Below are positions 7,861 through 16,400 of a DNA stretch of 64,000 nt, piece after piece. Positions within the stretch are counted from its first letter, which is position 1; each line of letters opens with the position of its first letter. Source of the DNA: Flavobacteriales bacterium (GTDB lineage: Bacteria; Bacteroidota; Bacteroidia; UBA10329); assembly GCA_021739695.1 (NCBI GenBank), contig JAIPBM010000014.1, positions 1-64,000 of the forward strand, given 5' to 3'. Made by a program: the position numbers and the translations under genes. Under the pieces are notes generated by a model that searched no databases, was not told where the DNA came from, and saw nothing but the letters and a program-made list of their open reading frames with translations.

Positions 7861-9045
7861 TTACGATGGCAAGAGATGAACCTCAACTAAATCGCCAGCT
7901 GACTTAGGTTCGCAATTCGCTTCTACATACACCAAAGCGTTGGCCAACGCAAAGGTGTTGAGCATGGCCGAGCTTTGTCCTTCAAGGATTTCAACTGAAC
8001 CACTCTGAACCGTTGCCTTCAGGAATTGAGCTCGGCCTAAGGGGCGAATGGAATTCTGCTCGGCAAGCGGCAATTGAAACGAAGGAAGCCAAACATCCTT
8101 TCGACCGTAAAATTTGCGCAGAACGGGAAGAACATATTCGTAGAAACACGTGAGGCTTGCGGCAGGATTTCCGGGCAATGCGAAGATGGCTTTCCCATCT
8201 TTCGTTCCGAAAAAAAGTGGTTTGCCAGGTTTCTGAGCCACTTTGTAAAACACTTGTTTCACTCCAAGTTCAGACAAAGCTGATCCAACGTGATCGTGGT
8301 CGCCAACAGAAATTCCGCCTGTAATGATGATGAGATCGTTGGTTTGTAGTGCTTTGCCAATCATCTCAATCGTCTCATCCAAACTATCAGAAATGCGATT
8401 ACTTTCAGAATCGGTTCCTTCTCTGTGCAAGGCAGAAATCAGCATCTGAGAATTACTCTCGTAGATCTGTCCGTATTCGAGGTCCGTTCCAGGTTCTACC
8501 AGTTCGTTTCCGGTAATAAGAATGGTGGTTTTTGGCTTGGCGTAAACACCCACGGATGTGATGCCAAGCATGTACAAAAACCCAATGGTTCCGGGCGTGA
8601 TTAGCGTGCCTTTTTCAAGCGCAACCTCACCTGTTTTCATCTGCTCTCCCTTCGGTCGGATGTGCATCATTTCGGCTACTTCGCGCTGAAGGATGATGGT
8701 ATCTCCATCGCGTTCAATCCATTCTTGCTGCACAACCGCGGTAGCACTTTCGGGAACTGCTGCTCCTGTAAAAATCCGAACACATTCGTTTGTTTTTAGG
8801 TCGTAGTGAACAGGACTTCCTGCGGCCACTTCTCCTATCAGTCTGAACTCGGATTCAGCAGTTTTCGGACCAATTCCCAAGGCATAACCATCCATGGCGC
8901 TTTGCGGAAATGGCGGCATATCGATGGGCGAAAGCACGTCTTCTGCAAGAACATATCCAGCGCTTTCAGCCACATCTATGCGCACTAAACGGATTGGAGC
9001 GCTGTAATCAGCAATGAGGGATTTTGCTTCTTCGACTGAAATCAT
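7861..9045 (-). CDS. moeA: Molybdopterin molybdotransferase (MoeA)
   Basis: MoeA inserts molybdate into adenylated molybdopterin. The 394 residues fit the family. Seen: PPFPQSAMDGYAL (near 45-57), FTGAAVPESA, the RPKGEQMKTGE loop, ITGGISVGDHDHV (central MoCF/MogA-like fold) and ALPGNPAASLTCFYEY. The C-terminal domain IV closes with DLVEVHLL. It sits between the sulfite-oxidase genes and the ModE-like regulator. A hairpin terminator upstream at 9088-9112 and the operator downstream suggest it may be transcribed separately from either side. Confidence 0.95.
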   Translation of the reverse strand: MISVEEAKSLIADYSAPIRLVRIDVAESAGYVLAEDVLSPIDMPPFPQSAMDGYALGIGPKTAESEFRLIGEVAAGSPVHYDLKTNECVRIFTGAAVPESATAVVQQEWIERDGDTIILQREVAEMMHIRPKGEQMKTGEVALEKGTLITPGTIGFLYMLGITSVGVYAKPKTTILITGNELVEPGTDLEYGQIYESNSQMLISALHREGTDSESNRISDSLDETIEMIGKALQTNDLIIITGGISVGDHDHVGSALSELGVKQVFYKVAQKPGKPLFFGTKDGKAIFALPGNPAASLTCFYEYVLPVLRKFYGRKDVWLPSFQLPLAEQNSIRPLGRAQFLKATVQSGSVEILEGQSSAMLNTFALANALVYVEANCEPKSAGDLVEVHLLPS

Positions 9046-9087
9046 TGACTAGTTACAATTCGTAAAACTCAAATGTAGGACAATGAA

Positions 9088-9112
9088 AAAGGCAGGAATA
9101 AACCTGCCTTTT
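9088..9112 (-). terminator. Rho-independent terminator
   Basis: Perfect 9-bp stem AAAGGCAGG / CCTGCCTTT with a 7-nt loop and T-runs on both sides. It follows the hydroxylase gene ending at 9138 and precedes moeA, dividing the block into a sulfite-oxidase part and a cofactor part. Confidence 0.8.
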
Positions 9113-9137
9113 CAATTCTATCGATTTTGACGAAAGT

Positions 9138-10022
9138 CTATTTCTTAAATCCGTAAAACAGCTGTTTCCAGAAAGAATGAACTGGAAACTCATCAATGTC
9201 ATCGAAACCTAATTCGTACGTTCCATCCTCGCTTTGTGGAATGTAATTCGTTCCGAAAATGTAATCCCAACTTGAAAGACTGATACCAAAATTCACACCT
9301 GGCATCTGACCTTCTGGCAACGCTTTCATGTGATGAAAAAGGTGCATTACCGAGTTGTTGAAAATGTACTTCAGCGGTCCCCAAGTAATGCGAACATTCG
9401 CATGATTCAAGTGCCCAATGGTGATGGCTACGAAGTGAATAAAGAACGCTTGTTCTGGTTCGAATCCACCAACCAACATGACGGCCAATGTTTTTAGAGG
9501 CTTGTAGAATACGTTCTCCATCCAGTGGTAACGTAGGTGAGCGGCAAAACCCATTTCCTGTACAGAGTGATGTACTTTATGGAATCGCCAGAAAAACTCA
9601 TAGCGATGAAGTATTACGTGTGTAAACCACTGCACAAAATCGTTCAGAACGAAGAAGATGAGAATCTGCGCCCAAGCCGGTAAAGCCGTGAAGTCAAAGA
9701 AGCTCAAGGAGGTCATCGTTAAACCGAACAGACCTGCAGAGTACTCAATCAGCGCGTAAACGCCTGTAATTACCAATCCGAAGATGAAAAAGTTGAAATA
9801 CATGTAAAATCCGTCCAACCAGAAATCCTTTCGGACAATCGGCTGGTTCTTTCTCCACGGAAAGGCAATTTCCAATCCCCAAACCAGTAGTGAAAGCACG
9901 GTTAATCCCCAGAAATAATTCTGGTACCACGGTTTGTAGTCGTAGTTGAAGGTTACTTCGCTTACAATCCAGCCCCAGTAGTTACCAATGGCAGTTAGGA
10001 TGATGTCAAAAAATTCGCTCAT
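9138..10022 (-). CDS. Sterol desaturase / fatty acid hydroxylase superfamily membrane protein
   Basis: A 294-residue integral membrane diiron enzyme candidate. The histidine boxes of the superfamily are present in order: HVILHR (HxxxH), HKVHHS (HxxHH), then HLNH and HLFHH near the C-terminal side. About four membrane segments surround them. Family members hydroxylate or desaturate lipids at the membrane surface; the substrate cannot be read from sequence. It overlaps the preceding membrane-protein gene by 4 bp, and this pair follows the rhodanese gene. A role in sulfur metabolism is not apparent; it may be a passenger or modify a membrane lipid or quinone. Confidence 0.88.
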   Translation of the reverse strand: MSEFFDIILTAIGNYWGWIVSEVTFNYDYKPWYQNYFWGLTVLSLLVWGLEIAFPWRKNQPIVRKDFWLDGFYMYFNFFIFGLVITGVYALIEYSAGLFGLTMTSLSFFDFTALPAWAQILIFFVLNDFVQWFTHVILHRYEFFWRFHKVHHSVQEMGFAAHLRYHWMENVFYKPLKTLAVMLVGGFEPEQAFFIHFVAITIGHLNHANVRITWGPLKYIFNNSVMHLFHHMKALPEGQMPGVNFGISLSSWDYIFGTNYIPQSEDGTYELGFDDIDEFPVHSFWKQLFYGFKK

Positions 10023-10696
10023 GACGCTTCAGATAAGTTAACTCCTTTACGCAAAATAGTGCTCCCTAGTGCAATCAGCCAAATCACTTTAACGTAGAAT
10101 ACGGGTTTGTATACCTCGTAGTTGTCATGAATGAACATTACGAGTCCCATAGCGGCAAGACCAAGGAGAATAGTGAATATGCTGAGCCATTTATCGGTGA
10201 TATTAAACTTGAGAAAACCTGCTCCTAAAAGCACGAGACCTGCACCAGAGAAAACCTTTCCAAACCGTGCTAAACACGTTATGTAATGGGTAACCGGAAG
10301 TATTCCATTCATGAATTGCTGAATTTCTTCTGGCGACTTATCCATTGTCATACCAATGCCCCAAGCACCGAATGAATAGTAGAATGCTGTAGCAAGGGCA
10401 GAAACGAAGGTTCCCACAATCAAAATACCTGCACCTGCAGTGGTCATTGCACGGAATGGCGGTTTAAATGTAATAGCAGCTAGTCCAACAATACCTGCAC
10501 CCATGCCAACCCAACCGAAAATGTGCAATCGATATAGCCAAATCCATGGCCAAAAGTTTTCGTTAATGGCGGTAAAGTCTGACGGCACCAAGTATTCGCC
10601 CGAATGGTGAGGTAGCAATACCCAACCAATCACTAGCATAAGTGCTCCGACTATCAGCGCCCAGCCGGTGAATTTAGTTTCGAAATCGTTTTTCAT
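10019..10696 (-). CDS. Polytopic membrane protein of unknown function
   Basis: I recognise no family. The 225 residues contain about six hydrophobic segments: near 12-30, 53-75, 85-110, 135-165, 170-190 and 200-215. Charged patches such as MTMDKSPEEIQQF sit between segments. His residues HHSGEY and LHIFGW lie near the first two membrane segments and could bind heme or metal, but this is only a visual impression. The gene overlaps the downstream hydroxylase by 4 bp and is 81 bp after the rhodanese lipoprotein, so it belongs to the sulfite-oxidase transcription unit. Confidence 0.75.
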   Translation of the reverse strand: MKNDFETKFTGWALIVGALMLVIGWVLLPHHSGEYLVPSDFTAINENFWPWIWLYRLHIFGWVGMGAGIVGLAAITFKPPFRAMTTAGAGILIVGTFVSALATAFYYSFGAWGIGMTMDKSPEEIQQFMNGILPVTHYITCLARFGKVFSGAGLVLLGAGFLKFNITDKWLSIFTILLGLAAMGLVMFIHDNYEVYKPVFYVKVIWLIALGSTILRKGVNLSEAS

Positions 10697-10777
10697 TTTC
10701 GTGATGGTTTTTAAGAATAACTAACGAAGCTAAAGCCGAGCTGCCTATCCGATTGTGACAATAGTTACGCAGTGGAT

Positions 10778-11692
10778 TTATTCGGAACGGATATGACTCC
10801 ATTCAATCCACGAACCATCGTAATTTTTGATGTTACGATATCCTAAAAGTTCTGTAAGAACGAATAAAGTATGGGCCGAACGAACTCCAGAATGACAATA
10901 AGTGATAACGGGTTTATCGCCATTCAGTCCAATAGCAGCATATTTTGCTCTAAGTTCATCTGCAGGTAGAAATCGCTGTGAGCCGTTGTAATCCACAGCT
11001 TCGGCCCAATCCAAGTTTTTGGCAGAATCGATGCGACCAGGACGTGCCGCACCATCCTTGTGTTTGGAGCCAATGTGTTCTTCCAAACCGCGTGTATCAA
11101 GAATGAAAATGTCAGTGTCCAAAAGCGATTTCACGACCTCCTCGTGCAACGCCAAGATGCTCGAATCTGAATTTGCCGTAAAATGGTAGTCCGATAATTG
11201 GGGCTTAATCATCTCTGTAGAAATGTCTCCGCCCGTGCTAGTCCAAGCCTTCAATCCTCCATTAAGGAGTTTGATGTGCGAATGGCCATAAAACTTCAGG
11301 ATCCACCAAAGCCGAGCTGCATCACATTCCGCCTTATCGTCATAAATCACGATTGTGTCTGATGAACGGATTCCCAATTGACTCAACAGAATTTCCATCT
11401 GCGATCGCGTTGGCATCATGCCATCGTAACGGTAAGTTGTATCCGTAATCTGATCGCGCCAAACATTCAGCGCGCCCGAAATATGTCCTTCGGTAAATTC
11501 GGCTGGTTTGCGAAGATCGATGAGCTTCATTCCGTTGATAGAAGCGCGTTTTTTGGCCAATTCTTCTGCTTCTATAAGACACTCGGTCGAAGCGTATTCC
11601 GCAGGGTTTGTTTTAGTTGTTTCAGATTCGGAACCGCACGAAACCGCGAATGCTGAAATTGACCAAATGAGAAGGCTAGTTCTCCAATTCAT
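10778..11692 (-). CDS. Rhodanese (sulfurtransferase) lipoprotein, two domains
   Basis: Residues 1-19 form a lipoprotein signal peptide with Cys19 in AFAVSC, so the protein is probably anchored on the periplasmic side of a membrane. Two rhodanese domains follow. The N-terminal one (about 45-160) has IDLRKPAEFTEGHISGA but lacks a Cys in the active loop (YDDKAE). The C-terminal one carries the catalytic loop CHSGVRS with Cys266. This matches thiosulfate or 3-mercaptopyruvate sulfurtransferases with an inactive first domain. It overlaps the cytochrome gene upstream by 17 bp. Sulfite released by thiosulfate cleavage would be the substrate of the neighbouring sulfite oxidase-like enzyme; that link is inference. 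Confidence 0.9.
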   Translation of the reverse strand: MNWRTSLLIWSISAFAVSCGSESETTKTNPAEYASTECLIEAEELAKKRASINGMKLIDLRKPAEFTEGHISGALNVWRDQITDTTYRYDGMMPTRSQMEILLSQLGIRSSDTIVIYDDKAECDAARLWWILKFYGHSHIKLLNGGLKAWTSTGGDISTEMIKPQLSDYHFTANSDSSILALHEEVVKSLLDTDIFILDTRGLEEHIGSKHKDGAARPGRIDSAKNLDWAEAVDYNGSQRFLPADELRAKYAAIGLNGDKPVITYCHSGVRSAHTLFVLTELLGYRNIKNYDGSWIEWSHIRSE

Positions 11693-12152
11693 ACCAATCT
11701 ATATTGGTAAGTGGTTGTCTGCGACCAGCTGCCTCTGGTGCGTAGTATTTGGCCAAATAGTCTAAGATCAGCGGTTCGCTTTCTCCCAGATCCCAAAGGT
11801 TCTGTGTTTCCTGCATCCATCGGATCATCGTTTGCCACCCTTCTCGGGTAGCGCGATTTTGCGTTACCATCTTGGCAGAATGGCACGTGGTGCAATTATT
11901 AATGACCAATTGAAGGTTTTCTCCTTCCTTAAATCCAGTGGCGAGATGAATTCCATTCTCATATTCGGGCAAAGGAGCTTCTGCAACAACAGCAGCGTCT
12001 TTGCTTGGCATTGAAAATTCGAACGCTGGTGGATTGATGATGTAGTAGACAATTGCTGCCACACCAATAACAAGCACGTAGATTGCACGAGCTATGAATT
12101 TGATGTGTCCCTGGATCTGGTCAAGGATCTTCTGCCTTTCTGGATCGATCAT
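11676..12152 (-). CDS. Membrane-anchored monoheme cytochrome c, partner of the sulfite dehydrogenase
   Basis: 158 residues from the ATG at 12150-12152. One membrane anchor (about 20-40) is followed by a periplasmic domain with a single heme c site CTTCH (87-91). Conserved REGWQTMIRWMQ and LILDYLAKYYAP are typical of the cytochromes that accept electrons from SorA-type sulfite dehydrogenases. It starts 1 nt after the stop of the molybdoenzyme gene. An upstream in-frame start at 12173 would overlap that gene by 20 nt and is less likely. It most likely passes sulfite electrons to the respiratory chain. Confidence 0.9.
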   Translation of the reverse strand: MIDPERQKILDQIQGHIKFIARAIYVLVIGVAAIVYYIINPPAFEFSMPSKDAAVVAEAPLPEYENGIHLATGFKEGENLQLVINNCTTCHSAKMVTQNRATREGWQTMIRWMQETQNLWDLGESEPLILDYLAKYYAPEAAGRRQPLTNIDWYELEN

Positions 12153-12153
12153 C

Positions 12154-13377
12154 TTATTTGACCTTAACGGCAATTCGGTGGCAAGCGTTATTCAAATATC
12201 CTTTCGGATTCCAGTTCGGCAAAACCATAGGCTGTGCATTTCCATCGCTATCAGTTGCACGTGCCCAAACTTCGTAATAACCGTCTTCTGGGAAGGAAAC
12301 CGTAGCACTGAAATGTTGCCACGCCAAGCGATTGGCAGCCTTCTCTAGTTTGCAAGGTTTCCATGTTGAACCAAAATCGATGGAATATTCCATTTGGCTT
12401 ACTTCCAGATCACCGGCCCAAGCATGACCACGGATACTCAGCGTTTTTCCTTTATCAAGCATGGCGCCCGTTTTTGGGTAGGTGATGAGCGATTTCACAG
12501 GCATCGATTCGATGATACACATGTCTTCATCGGCAACCTTGTCACCTGGTGCAACAGGTTTGCACGGAACACGATAGCTCGGAGATTCCATCTTGGGTCC
12601 ATCATGAACCACATTCCTAACAGCAATCCTCTTGAGCCATTTTCCAGATACGGAAGCAGGCCAACCGCCAGCCACCAACCTTAAGGGATAACCGTGCGCC
12701 AAAGGAATTTCTTCGCCATTCATTTTGAAGGCGATAAGTGTTTCATCTTCCAGCGCTTTGCTCATTGGAACGCCTCTGGAGATGACCACTTTTTCGGGGT
12801 TTCCAGTGAGGTGAACATCCGCGCCATAATAACCGATGTAAACCGCGTTGCTTTTGATGCCGACATCTTTCAACACATCTGCCAAGCGAACTCCGGTCCA
12901 TTCGGCACAGGAAACCGCACCGTATTCCCACTGGTTTCCCTTGGCTGGCGGGTTGAATTCCTTTCTACCATTACCTCCACATTCTATTGTTAACTGGTAT
13001 GTATGCTGAGGGAATTTGGTCTTCAGCTCTTGTAGCGTATAGGTTTTGGGTTTAGCAACCGACTCACCATCAATGGTCAAGGTCCATTTGTTTACATCTA
13101 TGTCTTCTGGTATCAATCCGTTATTTCGGACGAACATCTTATCGTTTGGCGTGACCTTATCGTCCAGCAAATGCGGAGCCGATTCGATGTTCCAAGGTTT
13201 GTTGTTGAGAACCACCATGTCCTTATGCTTCTTGAACATGGAGTACGGGTCTCCATCCTGAAGAATAACAGGCACGTAATCCTTTGGAAGGTTGTTTCCG
13301 AATACAATTCGTGAACCGATAAGGGCTCCTAGCGTTGCTATTGACGAACGCTTGATAAAATTTCTTCTGCTTTTCAT
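12154..13377 (-). CDS. Sulfite oxidase-family molybdoenzyme (SorA-like), Tat-exported
   Basis: 407 residues. The N-terminal RRNFIKR followed by a hydrophobic stretch is a twin-arginine signal, so the enzyme is folded with its cofactor before export. The molybdopterin domain contains FVRNNG, then IECGGNGR with Cys133 as the expected Mo ligand, and GGWPASVSGKWLK. The C-terminal dimerisation domain has the pattern YSIDFGSTW. The family oxidises sulfite to sulfate; some members have other substrates. The neighbouring monoheme cytochrome supports a SorAB-type sulfite:cytochrome c dehydrogenase. It heads the block that includes the molybdenum cofactor genes. Confidence 0.9.
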   Translation of the reverse strand: MKSRRNFIKRSSIATLGALIGSRIVFGNNLPKDYVPVILQDGDPYSMFKKHKDMVVLNNKPWNIESAPHLLDDKVTPNDKMFVRNNGLIPEDIDVNKWTLTIDGESVAKPKTYTLQELKTKFPQHTYQLTIECGGNGRKEFNPPAKGNQWEYGAVSCAEWTGVRLADVLKDVGIKSNAVYIGYYGADVHLTGNPEKVVISRGVPMSKALEDETLIAFKMNGEEIPLAHGYPLRLVAGGWPASVSGKWLKRIAVRNVVHDGPKMESPSYRVPCKPVAPGDKVADEDMCIIESMPVKSLITYPKTGAMLDKGKTLSIRGHAWAGDLEVSQMEYSIDFGSTWKPCKLEKAANRLAWQHFSATVSFPEDGYYEVWARATDSDGNAQPMVLPNWNPKGYLNNACHRIAVKVK

Positions 13378-13450
13378 TGGCTAAACAATCCTACAAGGTA
13401 TGAGAATGAGATCAGCCTTTATGTGACATTCGGCACAGATGCAGAAGTGA

Positions 13451-16400
13451 CTATTCCAATTTAACTATCCTGGTCTGAATCACATCATCAGCATAGCCGA
13501 TGGTAATCGTGTAAATGCCATCTGCCCAGTTATCGCCATTGATGATCAGTGCTGAATTATTAGGCGAACTGCTGTGGACAATCCGACCACTTACATCTGT
13601 CACGGTGAGTTGTTTTATCAATTCACTGCTGCGGATGTTCAGTACGGATGAGAACGGTATAGGATATATTTCCAAGCCCAATTCCTGTTCTCTGATGCCA
13701 ACCGTCAACCAATTGTAAGGTTGAGAAATGGAAGAACAGCCATTCGCATCGAAGACCTCAACTGAGTAATCTCCAGACGTGCTTGGCGTGAATACAGCAT
13801 CGACTGCACCGCTGATCGGACTTCCATCCAAGTACCACTGATAGCTGGTTCCCGAAGTCGATTCAAGATCGGAACCATTTGCCGATATCTCAGGTTGCGC
13901 AGGTAACGAATTGACCACCACGGCAACATCTTCCGAAACAGAACCACAATTGTTGGAGGCAGTAACGGTGTAGGTAGTGGTTTGAGCAGGCGAAACGGTG
14001 ATGTTGCTTGTGGTTTCGCCTGTTGGCTGCCAATCGATCGTACCTGTTCCAGATGATGTGATCTGAACCGATTCTCCAGCGCAAAGCTCTTGATCGGCAG
14101 AAGCCGAAATGGTCGGGAGTGGATTCACATCGATCGTTAGTTGATCGGTAGCATTTCCGCAGGCATTTGATGCCGTAACTGAATAGGTTTCCTGACTGGT
14201 TGGACTAACGGTAATGTTGGAGGTTATTTGCCCGTTCGACCACGAATACGAGTCCGCATCGGTGGCTGAAGTGGTGATCTGCACAGATTGCCCTTCGCAA
14301 ACAGACGTATTGCCAGAAACGCTAATGGTTGGTATTGGAGAAACCGTGGCAGTTACTTGCGTTCGGTTGGTGGCACAACCATCTTGCTGAATCAACCAAT
14401 CGTAGAAGAAATAGTAGTAATCGACACCAGCCGTGCTAGATGTGATGGAAACCACTCCCGGAATATCGTACGGATAGCTTGCACCAGTGTTGTTGCGATA
14501 AAGATTTGGTCCTGCGGAGGTTCCCAATTGAAGATCGGTTCCAATAGGGAGCGTAAAATTCAATGGAACCACACTTTCTCCATTTGGAATATTGACTGTG
14601 GCGCTTTGAATGACCGTTCCGCCACTGTTGCGCAATTCGATGGTTCTGTTTCCTGCACCCTGCGAATACACGCGCACCGAAACAAGCGTCACCTGCTCGT
14701 AGCAATCGAAGAGTTGCGATTGGATATTATTGAAGTTGCCACCCGTTCCGAAGTTGTTGTTGGGAGCACCACCGTTCAGTGGCGCTGGCGTTATCTCGCT
14801 TTCCACATAATAGGAAGTGGTTGTGCTGATGGATGGCGTGGCGAACGTTGGCCCCGTGTTCACTTGATTTCCGCCCGAAGCAGCATCGAACCAATTCAGG
14901 TTTCCTGAACCCGTTGCTGAAAGCGATACCGAACCCGATCCGCATCGCGCAGCATTCTGTACGCTGGGAGCTTCGGCAATCGCTGCCAACACAGCCGTTC
15001 TTTCCGAAATGCATCCTGGGGTTTCTATCACCCAATCGTAAAAATGGTAGTAGTAATCAACACCAGCACTACTGTTGGTAATGGAAACCAGCCCAGCCAA
15101 CGTGTATGGATAACTCGGCCCAGCATTATTGCGGTAAAGGTTTGGGTTGGTGGTTGTTCCCAACTGATAATTTGTGCCGGGTTGAACCGAAAAGTTCAAG
15201 GTTACCACTTGTTCTCCGTTCGGGATGTTGACCGTTGCAGACTGCAAAACGACTCCTGCACTGTTGCGCAGTTGGATGGTTCTGTTGCCGGCTCCTTGCG
15301 CGTAAACCTTCACGGTTTTCAGCGTGAACGCGTCCAAGGCATCGAAAAGCAAGTGCTGATCGCCCGTAAAGTTGCCTCCAGTGCCAAAGCTGTTATTGGC
15401 CGGGCCAAGCTGATACGTAGAAGGAAGCACGACATTCTCTACATAATATGTGGTGCTTGTGTTGATGGTGGGCGTGTTGAAGCTTGTTCCTGTTGCCATA
15501 ACTGAACCGCCCGAAGCCTGATCGTACCATTGAAGCGTTCCGTTTCCGCTTGCCGAAAGCGCTACAGGGCCAGCACTGCAGCTGAATCCGCCTGCGGCAG
15601 TTGGGCCTGTCGGACGATCAACCAAGATGTAGTTGTTCTGAGACACCACATTGCTGCCAAAGCCATTGGTGGCTGTGAGCGAAACGGTGTATGTTCCTTC
15701 GCTTTGATACGTGTGAGTCGGGTTTTGGTCTGTCGAGGTGTTCCCATCACCAAAATCCCATAACCAAGATGTAGCACCATTTATCGATTGATCGGCAAAC
15801 GAAACTTCGCCATTGCAACTGATGATCGGTGAGCCGCTGAAACTTGGCGATGGCGGTGCATTGGGCTGCACACATTCCCATGTAAGGACAAACCCAAGTT
15901 CGGTTACATACACATCTGAGGTTTGCCTTAAGGTGATGGAGCCACCTGTAGACGTGACCGTCCCGCCATTTGGCAAACCAAAACCATCATATTGTCCGAT
16001 CAGCGGACTGTTGGTATTCGGTCCATCGTAGATGAAGAGGTAATCATAGCCAGCTTCGTAACCGAACGAACTGAAGTTGAGTGTAACAGACGTGGCGCCT
16101 GTTGGCGATATCGTTGTGGTCACGTCACTGTTGTCCTGATAGTTTTCGTTGGGGCCGCCAGCATCGTAAAGCGTACCGGTGCACCAAGTGAGGGTTTGCC
16201 CGCCATTATCGGGCATCAAGGCCACACATGGGTTATTCGGGTCGATGCTGATATAATTCGTGCGAACGAGGTTGTCCGTTCCGCAGTTTCCGCCATCCAC
16301 AAAAAGCGAAACCGTGTAAACTCCGTTGTTGGTGTAGGTGTGCGAAGGACTGGCCAACGAACTGGTGCCTCCATCTCCAAAATCCCACGTGAAGGCTGCT

